From contig NZ_RBXJ01000002.1 in assembly GCF_003635115.1 (NCBI RefSeq), positions 657,414 through 721,413 of the forward strand: a stretch of DNA of 64,000 nucleotides. The letters run 5' to 3'. The notes below the pieces were generated by a model. That model saw only the letters and a program-made list of their open reading frames with translations, did no database searches and was not told where the DNA came from. This document shows, piece after piece, positions 44,046 through 50,900 of the stretch (its first letter is position 1; each line of letters starts with the position of its first letter). The position numbers and the translations under genes were made by a program. Source of the DNA: Microbacterium sp. AG1240. GTDB lineage: Bacteria; Actinomycetota; Actinomycetes; Actinomycetales; Microbacteriaceae.

Positions 44046-44669
44046 ATCAGCGATCCCCGCACCAATGACCGCATCCGCGTCCCCGAGGTCCGCCTCGTGG
44101 GTCCCGCTGGTGAGCAGGTCGGCGTCGTCCGCATCGAGGTGGCGCTGCGCCTGGCCCAGGAGGCCGACCTCGATCTCGTCGAGGTAGCCCCGAACTCGAA
44201 GCCGCCCGTGGTCAAGATCATGGATTACGGCAAATTCAAGTACGAGACTGCGCAGAAGGCAAAGGAAGCGCGTCGCAACCAGGCGAACACCGTCCTCAAA
44301 GAGGTGCGGTTCCGCCTGAAGATCGAGGCTCACGACTACATAACCAAGCTCAAGCGCGCGGAGGGCTTCCTCCAGGCGGGCGACAAGGTCAAGGCGATGA
44401 TCCTGTTCCGTGGTCGCGAGCAGTCGCGTCCCGACCAGGGTGTGCGCCTGCTCCGCAAGTTCGCGGAGGATGTCGCCGAGTTCGGCACCGTCGAGTCGAA
44501 CCCGACGATCGACGGCCGCAACATGGTGATGGTGGTCGCACCCCACAAGAACAAGTCCGAGGTCAAGACGGAGCAGAACGCTCAGCGCGCTGCGACGAAG
44601 GAAGCGGCCCGCTCGGGCTCGCGCCCGGACTCCTCCGATTCCGAGCCTGCCGCGGCATCCGCCGAGTAG
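44046..44669 (+). CDS. infC: Translation initiation factor IF-3 (AUC start)
   Basis: 207 residues if begun at ATC 44046. The conserved IF3 N-terminus '[19 protein letters not shown]' is in frame before the first ordinary start (GTG 44097). An in-frame TAA five codons upstream of the ATC excludes an earlier start, and no ATG/GTG/TTG lies between. AAGAGGAG sits 6 bases before the ATC. Non-AUG starts (AUU/AUC) are known for infC and let IF3 repress its own synthesis. Domains: N-domain 1-75, linker, C-domain 85-170 ('[10 protein letters not shown]'-type helices), then a Ser/Ala/Glu-rich tail. Confidence 0.93.
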   Translation: MSDPRTNDRIRVPEVRLVGPAGEQVGVVRIEVALRLAQEADLDLVEVAPNSKPPVVKIMDYGKFKYETAQKAKEARRNQANTVLKEVRFRLKIEAHDYITKLKRAEGFLQAGDKVKAMILFRGREQSRPDQGVRLLRKFAEDVAEFGTVESNPTIDGRNMVMVVAPHKNKSEVKTEQNAQRAATKEAARSGSRPDSSDSEPAAASAE

Positions 44670-44714
44670 GCCCCAGACTCCCGCCTCGCGGGAAACCCAA
44701 CGAAGGAAAGACAG

Positions 44715-44909
44715 ATGCCGAAGCAGAAGACCCACTCGGGTGCCAAGAAGCGCTTCAAGTTGACCGGTAGCGGCAAGCTCATGAAGCAGCAGGCCGGCAT
44801 GCGGCACAACCTCGAGGGCAAGGCCTCGAAGCGGACCCGCCGTCTGAACCAGGAGCAGGTCCTGGCCAAGGGCGACGCCAAGGTCGCGAAGAAGCTCCTC
44901 GGCCTTTGA
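44715..44909 (+). CDS. rpmI: 50S ribosomal protein L35
   Basis: 64 residues, full length: '[21 protein letters not shown]' region, '[16 protein letters not shown]' and the end 'KKLLGL'. Very basic, a large-subunit protein. Second gene of the infC operon. A small hairpin TCCCGC-CTC-GCGGGA (44679-44693) precedes it, and GAAGGAAAG provides its ribosome-binding site. Confidence 0.98.
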   Translation: MPKQKTHSGAKKRFKLTGSGKLMKQQAGMRHNLEGKASKRTRRLNQEQVLAKGDAKVAKKLLGL

Positions 44910-44938
44910 GCGCCGACGCACGTTAGGAACGATAAGAA

Positions 44939-45322
44939 ATGGCTAGAGTCAAGCGGGCAGTAAACGCCCACAAGAAGCGTCGCGTCATCCTCGAGCGCGC
45001 CTCCGGTTACCGCGGACAGCGTTCGCGCCTGTACCGCAAGGCGAAGGAGCAGGTCACCCACTCGCTCGTCTACGCGTACCGTGACCGTCGCAAGCGCAAG
45101 GGCGACTTCCGTCGTCTGTGGATCCAGCGCATCAACGCGGCATCGCGTCAGAACGGCCTCACGTACAACCGTCTGATCCAGGGCCTCGGCCTCGCGGGCG
45201 TCCAGGTCGACCGTCGCATGCTCGCCGAGCTCGCGGTCAACGAGCCCGCCACGTTCGCGTCGCTCGTGGCGACCGCGAAGGCCGCGCTCCCGGCCGATGT
45301 GAACGCAGCCAAGACCGCGTAA
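44939..45322 (+). CDS. rplT: 50S ribosomal protein L20
   Basis: 127 residues. '[23 protein letters not shown]' region, '[16 protein letters not shown]' and '[23 protein letters not shown]' are the classic blocks. Binds 23S rRNA early in assembly and in several bacteria represses its own operon through the leader. Last gene of the operon, followed by a strong hairpin terminator. Confidence 0.98.
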   Translation: MARVKRAVNAHKKRRVILERASGYRGQRSRLYRKAKEQVTHSLVYAYRDRRKRKGDFRRLWIQRINAASRQNGLTYNRLIQGLGLAGVQVDRRMLAELAVNEPATFASLVATAKAALPADVNAAKTA

Positions 45323-45336
45323 GCATCCGTTCTTCC

Positions 45337-45371
45337 AGAAAGGGCGTCCTCCTCCGGGGGGCGCCCTTTCT
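45337..45371 (+). terminator. Terminator of infC-rpmI-rplT
   Basis: AGAAAGGGCG (45337-45346) pairs perfectly with CGCCCTTTCT (45362-45371) over a 15-base loop, 15 bases after the rplT stop, with a short T-rich end. Confidence 0.8.
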
Positions 45372-45416
45372 GCTGCCCCGCCCGCGTCGGTCGCGGAGCG
45401 GACGGGGTGGGAGCCC

Positions 45417-45422
45417 TAGGCT
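45417..45422 (+). promoter_or_regulatory. -10 hexamer of leaderless promoter for the rRNA methyltransferase
   Basis: TAGGCT, 6 bases before the GTG at 45429. Confidence 0.58.
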
Positions 45423-45428
45423 GGCCCC

Positions 45429-46229
45429 GTGCTCGAGAATCCCCGTTCGCCGCGCGTCCGCGCGGTCGCGAAGCTGGCCAAGCGTAGTGCGCGACAGGAG
45501 ACAGGTCTCTTCCTGCTCGAGGGCCCGCAGGCCGCGCGCGAGGCGCTGCAGTACGCTCCCGAGTCGCTCGTCGAGCTGTTCGCGACGCCGACCGCGATGG
45601 AGAAGCACACCGACATCCGCGACGCGGCGCGCGCCGCCGACCTCGAGGTGGAGTACACCACCGAGGCGGTGCTCGACGCGATGGCCGACACGGTGACCCC
45701 GCAGGGGATCGTCGCCGTCGCGCGTCAGAACCCCACGTCGATGCGCGAGGTCTTCGCCTCGAATCCGCGGCTGGTGGCGATCTGCGAAGAGGTGCGCGAC
45801 CCCGGCAATCTGGGCACCATCATCAGAGCGGCGGATGCTGCCGGTGCGGACGCCGTCGTCCTCACCGGGCGCACCGTGGACCCCTACAACCCGAAGGTCG
45901 TGCGGTCGACGACCGGATCCCTCTTCCACCTGCCGATCGCCGTGGGGGGCGAGCTCGAGGCGGCGGTGGAGCGTGCCCACGCCGCCGGGATGCGGGTCGT
46001 GGCCGCCGACGTCGACGGCACCGACTTCCTCGCTTCGCGGCACCTGCTCGCCGAGCCCACCGCGTGGCTGTTCGGCAACGAGGCGCGCGGGCTCGAGGAG
46101 CCGGCTCTGGCCCACGCCGATCTCGCGCTCCGCCTGCCGATCTACGGTCGGGCCGAGTCGTTGAATCTCGCGACCGCGGCGAGCGTGTGCCTGTACGAGA
46201 CGGCGTTCGCGCAGCGCGCGAACCCGTGA
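45429..46229 (+). CDS. TrmH/SpoU family RNA 2'-O-methyltransferase
   Basis: 266 residues. An N-terminal substrate-binding domain ('SARQETGLFLLEGPQAAREAL') precedes the SPOUT catalytic domain with its trefoil-knot motifs: 'VRDPGNLGTIIRAADAAGADAVVLT', split at ~120-145, 'LFGNEARGLEEPALAHAD', and 'LPIYGRAESLNLATAASVCLYE'. The position after rplT matches tsnR of mycobacteria, a 23S rRNA ribose methylase; the exact nucleotide is not predictable. Leaderless GTG. Confidence 0.93.
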   Translation: MLENPRSPRVRAVAKLAKRSARQETGLFLLEGPQAAREALQYAPESLVELFATPTAMEKHTDIRDAARAADLEVEYTTEAVLDAMADTVTPQGIVAVARQNPTSMREVFASNPRLVAICEEVRDPGNLGTIIRAADAAGADAVVLTGRTVDPYNPKVVRSTTGSLFHLPIAVGGELEAAVERAHAAGMRVVAADVDGTDFLASRHLLAEPTAWLFGNEARGLEEPALAHADLALRLPIYGRAESLNLATAASVCLYETAFAQRANP

Positions 46230-46303
46230 TATGGCGCGTACCCCTGCTGTTACAGAACGGTTAAGGCTCGCGTCAATACGTGTCGCGGGTCTCACAGGCC
46301 TCG

Positions 46304-46309
46304 TAGGGT
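46304..46309 (+). promoter_or_regulatory. -10 hexamer of leaderless promoter for gluA
   Basis: TAGGGT, 6 bases before the ATG at 46316. Confidence 0.58.
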
Positions 46310-46315
46310 GAAGTC

Positions 46316-47080
46316 ATGGCGACCTCTGATCCACGGCCGGCCGGCGACTCGCTCGTCGTGATGAGCGATGTGCAGAAGCACTACGGCGACTTCCAAGCGC
46401 TGAAAGACATCGACCTCACGGTCTCGCGCGGCGAGGTCGTCGTCGTGATCGGGCCGTCGGGCTCGGGCAAGTCGACCCTGTGCCGCACCATCAACCGTCT
46501 CGAGACGATCACCTCGGGTGTGATCACGATCGACGGCAAGGAGCTTCCCAAAGAGGGGAAGGGCCTCGCGCAGTTGCGCGCCGACGTGGGCATGGTCTTC
46601 CAGTCGTTCAACCTGTTCGCCCACCTCACGATCCTCGAGAACGTCACGCTCGGGCCGATCAAGGTGCGCGGGATGAAGAAGGCCGACGCCGAGCGCGAGG
46701 CGCGCGTGCTGCTCGAGCGGGTCGGGATCGTCGCGCAGGCCGACAAGCTGCCCGCGCAGCTGTCGGGCGGCCAGCAGCAGCGTGTCGCGATCGCGCGTGC
46801 CCTCGCGATGAAGCCGAAGCTGATGCTGTTCGACGAGCCGACCAGCGCGCTCGACCCCGAGATGATCAACGAGGTTCTCGACGTCATGGTCGGCCTCGCC
46901 CGCGACGGCATGACGATGATCGTCGTCACCCACGAGATGGGCTTCGCGCGTAAGGCCGCCGACCGCGTGATCTTCATGGCCGACGGCCAGATCGTCGAAG
47001 AGGCCGCGCCCGAGCAGTTCTTCACGCGACCGGAGAGCGCGCGGGCCAAGGACTTCCTCTCCAAGCTGATCACCCACTGA
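46316..47080 (+). CDS. gluA: Glutamate ABC transporter ATP-binding protein
   Basis: 254 residues. Polar amino-acid ABC ATPase: Walker A '[12 protein letters not shown]', Q-loop '[15 protein letters not shown]', signature '[15 protein letters not shown]' and Walker B '[14 protein letters not shown]', with H-loop 'VTHEMGFA'. The gene order gluA-gluB-gluC-gluD matches the glutamate importer of corynebacteria, so glutamate is the likely substrate. Leaderless ATG. The cluster lies between the rRNA methyltransferase and pheS, which are close neighbours in related genomes. Confidence 0.95.
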   Translation: MATSDPRPAGDSLVVMSDVQKHYGDFQALKDIDLTVSRGEVVVVIGPSGSGKSTLCRTINRLETITSGVITIDGKELPKEGKGLAQLRADVGMVFQSFNLFAHLTILENVTLGPIKVRGMKKADAEREARVLLERVGIVAQADKLPAQLSGGQQQRVAIARALAMKPKLMLFDEPTSALDPEMINEVLDVMVGLARDGMTMIVVTHEMGFARKAADRVIFMADGQIVEEAAPEQFFTRPESARAKDFLSKLITH

Positions 47081-47165
47081 TTGCGGAGGATGCTGACACC
47101 TCCCCCCGACGTCGGATCTGCATAACAGGTCCGCGACCACACAGCACCCACACCAAGGAGATTCC

Positions 47166-48062
47166 ATGCGTAAGACACGAATGATCGCCGGATTCGGCCT
47201 CGCCGCCGTCGCGGCCCTCGTGCTCACCGCCTGCAACAGCGGGTCACCCACCACCCCCGGCGCGCCCGAGGCGGGTAGCGACGACGCGCTCTGGGAGGTC
47301 GCGACCGACGTCTCGCTCACCGACAGCCCCACCTACGACCGCATGGTCGAGCGCGACGGCGTCGTCATCGGTGTGAAGAACGACCAGCCCGGACTCGGGT
47401 ACCAGGACGCGGCTTCCGGAGACCGTACGGGCTTCGACGTCGACATCGCACGCTGGATCGCCGCGTCGCTCGGCTTCGACGAGGACAAGATCACCTACCA
47501 GACGATCCCGTCCGCCAACCGCGAGCAGGCCATCGTCAACGGTGACATCGACTACTACGTCGGCACGTACTCCATCACCGACAAGCGCAAAGAGCAGATC
47601 GACTTCGCGGGCCCCTACTTCATCACCGGTCAGGGTCTGCTCGTCGCCGCCGACGACGACTCGATCAACGGTCCCGACGACCTCGCCGGCAAGACCGTGT
47701 GCTCGGTGACCGGTTCGACCCCGCTCCAGCGCATCCGCGACGAGTACAGCCCGGGTAACACCGTCGAGTACGACACCTACTCGCAGTGCGTCGAGCAGCT
47801 CAAGGGCGGACAGGTCGACGCCATCACGACCGACGAGGCCATCCTCGCCGGCTACGTCGCGCTCGAGCCCGACGCGCTGAAGATCGCGGGCGAGCCGTTC
47901 AGCGAGGAGCGCTACGGCATCGGCCTGGAGAAGGGCGACACCGCCCTGAAGAGCCACATCAACACCCTCCTCACCGACGGTGGCGACGTCTGGACGTCCC
48001 TGTTCGACCTCCACCTCGAGCCGGCCGGCATCGCCGGAACGCAGCCCGCGGTCGACGAGTGA
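47166..48062 (+). CDS. gluB: Glutamate-binding lipoprotein
   Basis: 298 residues. A lipoprotein signal with lipobox 'LVLTACNSG' (Cys23) tethers it outside the membrane. Periplasmic-binding-protein class II fold: 'GVVIGVKNDQPGLGYQD', 'FDVDIARWIAASLGFD', 'YYVGTYSITDKRKEQIDFAGPY' split around ~125-145, and 'GSTPLQRIRDEY'. Captures the amino acid for GluC/GluD. AAGGAG precedes the ATG. A 9-bp GC hairpin just after its stop could keep its message more abundant than that of the permeases. Confidence 0.95.
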   Translation: MRKTRMIAGFGLAAVAALVLTACNSGSPTTPGAPEAGSDDALWEVATDVSLTDSPTYDRMVERDGVVIGVKNDQPGLGYQDAASGDRTGFDVDIARWIAASLGFDEDKITYQTIPSANREQAIVNGDIDYYVGTYSITDKRKEQIDFAGPYFITGQGLLVAADDDSINGPDDLAGKTVCSVTGSTPLQRIRDEYSPGNTVEYDTYSQCVEQLKGGQVDAITTDEAILAGYVALEPDALKIAGEPFSEERYGIGLEKGDTALKSHINTLLTDGGDVWTSLFDLHLEPAGIAGTQPAVDE

Positions 48063-48067
48063 TCCCC

Positions 48068-48089
48068 GGGGGCGGCTTCGGCCGCCCCC
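48068..48089 (+). other. Intercistronic hairpin between gluB and gluC
   Basis: Perfect 9-bp stem GGGGGCGGC / GCCGCCCCC capped by TTCG, 5 bases after the gluB stop. There is no U tract, and gluC follows on the same strand. It is likely a 3'-end stabiliser or partial terminator. Confidence 0.65.
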
Positions 48090-48126
48090 ACCCCTCGTCC
48101 GTTCGAACACGTAGGAAGGCGATGTC

Positions 48127-48774
48127 GTGAACATCATCACCGACAACACCGACATCTGGTGGGACGGCCTGGTCGGCACGCTCATCCTCTTCTTCGGCGG
48201 CGGTCTCCTGGCTCTCGTCCTCGGCATCATCGTGGGCGGCATGCGGGTCTCTCCGATTCCGATCGCACGCTGGATGGGCACGCTCTACGTGAACACCATC
48301 CGCAACACCCCGCTGACGCTCGTCTTCTTCGGGTTCGCCTTCGCCCTTCCGCCCCTGCTGCAGATCCGCATCGACCCGCTCATCCTCGGTGTGGCGGCGC
48401 TCGGCATCTACACGGCGACGTACGTCGCCGAGACGATCCGGTCGGGCATCAACACCGTGCCCGTCGGGCAGGCGGAGGCCGCACGCGCCCTCGGTCTCAC
48501 GTTCGGCCAGGTGATGGGCTCCGTCGTGATGCCGCAGGCCTTCCGCTCGGTGATCCCTCCGATGATGAGCGTGTTCATCGCCCTCCTCAAGAACACCACC
48601 GTGGCCGCTGGATTCAGCGTGATCAACCTCGGCTCCGTCCGCAGCTACCTCAGCGAGCGCGGTGAGAATCAGCTGTTCGTGATCCTCTGGGTCGCGGTCA
48701 TCTTCGTCGCGCTCGTACTGCTTCTGTCCTGGCTGCAGCGCAGTCTCGAGAACCGATGGAGGGTGGCGCGATGA
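48127..48774 (+). CDS. gluC: Glutamate ABC transporter permease GluC
   Basis: 215 residues, His/Glu/Gln/Arg/opine permease type. Membrane helices at about 14-36, 55-75, 85-105, 145-165 and 185-208. The EAA loop reads 'VPVGQAEAARALGLTFGQVMGSVVMPQAFRSVIPPM' across ~115-150 and contacts GluA. The GTG start at 48127 follows a GGAAGG; the nearby ATG at 48121 is out of frame and stops at once. The stop overlaps the gluD ATG (ATGA). Confidence 0.94.
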   Translation: MNIITDNTDIWWDGLVGTLILFFGGGLLALVLGIIVGGMRVSPIPIARWMGTLYVNTIRNTPLTLVFFGFAFALPPLLQIRIDPLILGVAALGIYTATYVAETIRSGINTVPVGQAEAARALGLTFGQVMGSVVMPQAFRSVIPPMMSVFIALLKNTTVAAGFSVINLGSVRSYLSERGENQLFVILWVAVIFVALVLLLSWLQRSLENRWRVAR

Positions 48775-49727
48775 GCAGTGTCCTGTTCGACGTCCCGGGT
48801 CCGCGCGCGATCGCGCGCAACCGCATCTTCGGTGTGGTCACGGTGCTCGTGGTTCTGGCGATCCTCGGGTTCTTCGTCTGGCGACTGGCCGTGACGGGCC
48901 AGTTCACCGCGCAGAAGTGGTCGGCGTTCACCTACTCCAACGTCTGGCTCAGCATCGGCCAGGCCGCGCTGGCGACCCTCGGTGCCTTCGCCTCGGCGGC
49001 CGTCGGTGCGCTCGTGCTCGGTTTCGTGCTGGCCATCGGACGCATGTCGAACCATCGCTGGATCCGCTGGCCCTTCACGGCGATCGTCGAGGTCCTGCGC
49101 GCCGTGCCGGTGCTGATCTTCATGTTCCTGCTCTACTACGGGCTGCCCGTCCTGGGCATCCGGATGGAGCCCTACTGGGCGGTCGTCATCGCCCTCGTCG
49201 CCTACAACGGGTCGGTGCTCGCCGAGGTCATCCGTGCCGGTGTCGAATCGTTGCCGCGGGGCCAGCACGAGGCGGGCTACGCGATCGGACTCCGCAAGGC
49301 CGGGGTCATGCGTCTCGTGCTCCTGCCGCAGGCCGTTCGCGCCATGATGCCCGTCATCATCGCCCAGCTCGTCGTCACGCTGAAAGACACCGCCCTCGGC
49401 TTCATCGTCACCTACCCCGAGCTGCTCTTCTACGCCCGCTACATCGGCGGGCAGGCGACCTACGGCTCGCCCATCGTGCCGGCCACGATCATCATCGGCG
49501 CCATCTACATCGGACTCTGCCTTCTCCTCTCGCTCGTCGCCACCACCGTGGAGAAGCGACTGCGTCGCTCGGCGAAGACCGGCGGCAACGTCGCCGGAGC
49601 GAACCAGGCGACCCAGGAGGTCACGGACACCGAGCTCATCGTGGCGCAGCGCGGCCTCGGCAAGTACGACATGGGCGGCAGCGGTCTGGGCGGCGGCGGA
49701 CTCGGCGGCGGCGCGAACGCTCGCTGA
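48771..49727 (+). CDS. gluD: Glutamate ABC transporter permease GluD
   Basis: 318 residues. Five to six membrane helices in 20-260 with the EAA loop 'LPRGQHEAGYAIGLRKAGVMRLVLLPQAVRAMMP' (~160-195). The remaining ~55 residues form a cytosolic tail ending in a Gly-rich run 'MGGSGLGGGGLGGGANAR', longer than in most family members. The ATG overlaps the gluC stop. Pairs with GluC to form the channel. Confidence 0.93.
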   Translation: MSSVLFDVPGPRAIARNRIFGVVTVLVVLAILGFFVWRLAVTGQFTAQKWSAFTYSNVWLSIGQAALATLGAFASAAVGALVLGFVLAIGRMSNHRWIRWPFTAIVEVLRAVPVLIFMFLLYYGLPVLGIRMEPYWAVVIALVAYNGSVLAEVIRAGVESLPRGQHEAGYAIGLRKAGVMRLVLLPQAVRAMMPVIIAQLVVTLKDTALGFIVTYPELLFYARYIGGQATYGSPIVPATIIIGAIYIGLCLLLSLVATTVEKRLRRSAKTGGNVAGANQATQEVTDTELIVAQRGLGKYDMGGSGLGGGGLGGGANAR

Positions 49728-49769
49728 TCGTCGCCGCCGGGAATGCCCGGCCGCCGACGGCCCCACCCG

Positions 49770-49810
49770 CGGTCGGGCGCGACGCGCAGCGATCGCCGAA
49801 GGCCCGACCG
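49770..49810 (+). terminator. Hairpin after gluABCD
   Basis: CGGTCGGGC (49770-49778) pairs with GCCCGACCG (49802-49810), 9 bp around a 23-base loop, between gluD and the pheS promoter. Confidence 0.45.
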
Positions 49811-49845
49811 TGCACGGCGCGCCGAACGCAGCATCCGCCCGTCGG

Positions 49846-49851
49846 TAGACT
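49846..49851 (+). promoter_or_regulatory. -10 hexamer for pheS
   Basis: TAGACT, 8 bases before the GTG at 49860, slightly long for a leaderless start. Confidence 0.5.
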
Positions 49852-49859
49852 CGACTCTC

Positions 49860-50900
49860 GTGTCCGATGCCCCCGAGATCACCCCTGAAGCGGTAGCCAC
49901 CGCGGTCGATGCCGCCCTTGCTGCCATCGCCGCCGCGACCACCACCGCCGACCTCAAGTCCGCGCGCGCGGCGCACACCGCGGAAGGCTCGCCGTTGGCG
50001 CGGCTGAACGCGGGGCTGCGCCAGGTCGCCCCCGAGAACAAGGCCGCCTTCGGCAAGCTCGTCGGTCAGGCCCGCGGGCGCGTGACCCAGGCGCTCGCCG
50101 CCCGCGAGACCGAGCTCGCCGAGGCCGAGACGGCCGCGAAGCTCGAGGCCGAGCGCGTGGACATCACCGCCCTGCCGCGCCGCGCTCGCGTGGGTGCGCG
50201 GCATCCGATCTCGCTCCTGCAGGAGCAGATCTCCGACATCTTCGTCGGCATGGGGTGGGAGATCGCCGAAGGCCCCGAGCTCGAGCACGAGTGGTTCAAC
50301 TTCGACGCGCTCAACTTCGACGTCGATCACCCCGCGCGTCAGATGCAGGACACGTTCTTCGTCGACCCGGTCGACCGTCACCTCGTCATGCGCACGCACA
50401 CGTCGCCGGTGCAGGTGCGATCGATGCTCGAGCGCGATCTGCCGATCTACGTGCTCTGCCCGGGGCGGGTCTACCGCACCGACGAGTTCGACGCGACCCA
50501 CCTGCCCGTGTTCACGCAGTTCGAAGGACTCGTCATCGACAAGGGCATCACGATGGCGAACCTCAAAGGAACCCTCGACCACGCCGCCCGCGTGCTCTTC
50601 GGGCCCGAGGCCAAGACACGGTTCCGTGCGAACTTCTTCCCCTTCACCGAGCCGAGCGCCGAGCTCGACCTCTGGCACCCGACCTTCAAGGGCGGCGCGC
50701 GCTGGATCGAGTGGGGCGGGTGCGGGATGGTGAACCCCAACGTGCTGCGCGCGGCGGGCATCGACCCCGAGGTCTACTCCGGCTTCGCGTTCGGGATGGG
50801 CATCGAGCGGACCCTGATGTTCCGCAGCGACGTGCAAGACATGCGCGACATGGCCGAGGGCGATGTGCGCTTCAGCGAACAGTTCGGAATGGTGGTCTGA
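49860..50900 (+). CDS. pheS: Phenylalanyl-tRNA synthetase alpha subunit
   Basis: 346 residues. Class II aminoacyl-tRNA synthetase: N-terminal coiled coil (~1-95), motif 1 near 'HPISLLQEQISDIFVGMG', motif 2 'GRVYRTDEFDATHLPVFTQFEG' split at ~200-220, and motif 3 'FAFGMGIERTLMFR'. The GTG start is set by the leaderless-type -10 and by family length; the frame runs further upstream only through non-coding DNA. pheT starts within its stop codon (TGATG). Confidence 0.97.
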   Translation: MSDAPEITPEAVATAVDAALAAIAAATTTADLKSARAAHTAEGSPLARLNAGLRQVAPENKAAFGKLVGQARGRVTQALAARETELAEAETAAKLEAERVDITALPRRARVGARHPISLLQEQISDIFVGMGWEIAEGPELEHEWFNFDALNFDVDHPARQMQDTFFVDPVDRHLVMRTHTSPVQVRSMLERDLPIYVLCPGRVYRTDEFDATHLPVFTQFEGLVIDKGITMANLKGTLDHAARVLFGPEAKTRFRANFFPFTEPSAELDLWHPTFKGGARWIEWGGCGMVNPNVLRAAGIDPEVYSGFAFGMGIERTLMFRSDVQDMRDMAEGDVRFSEQFGMVV

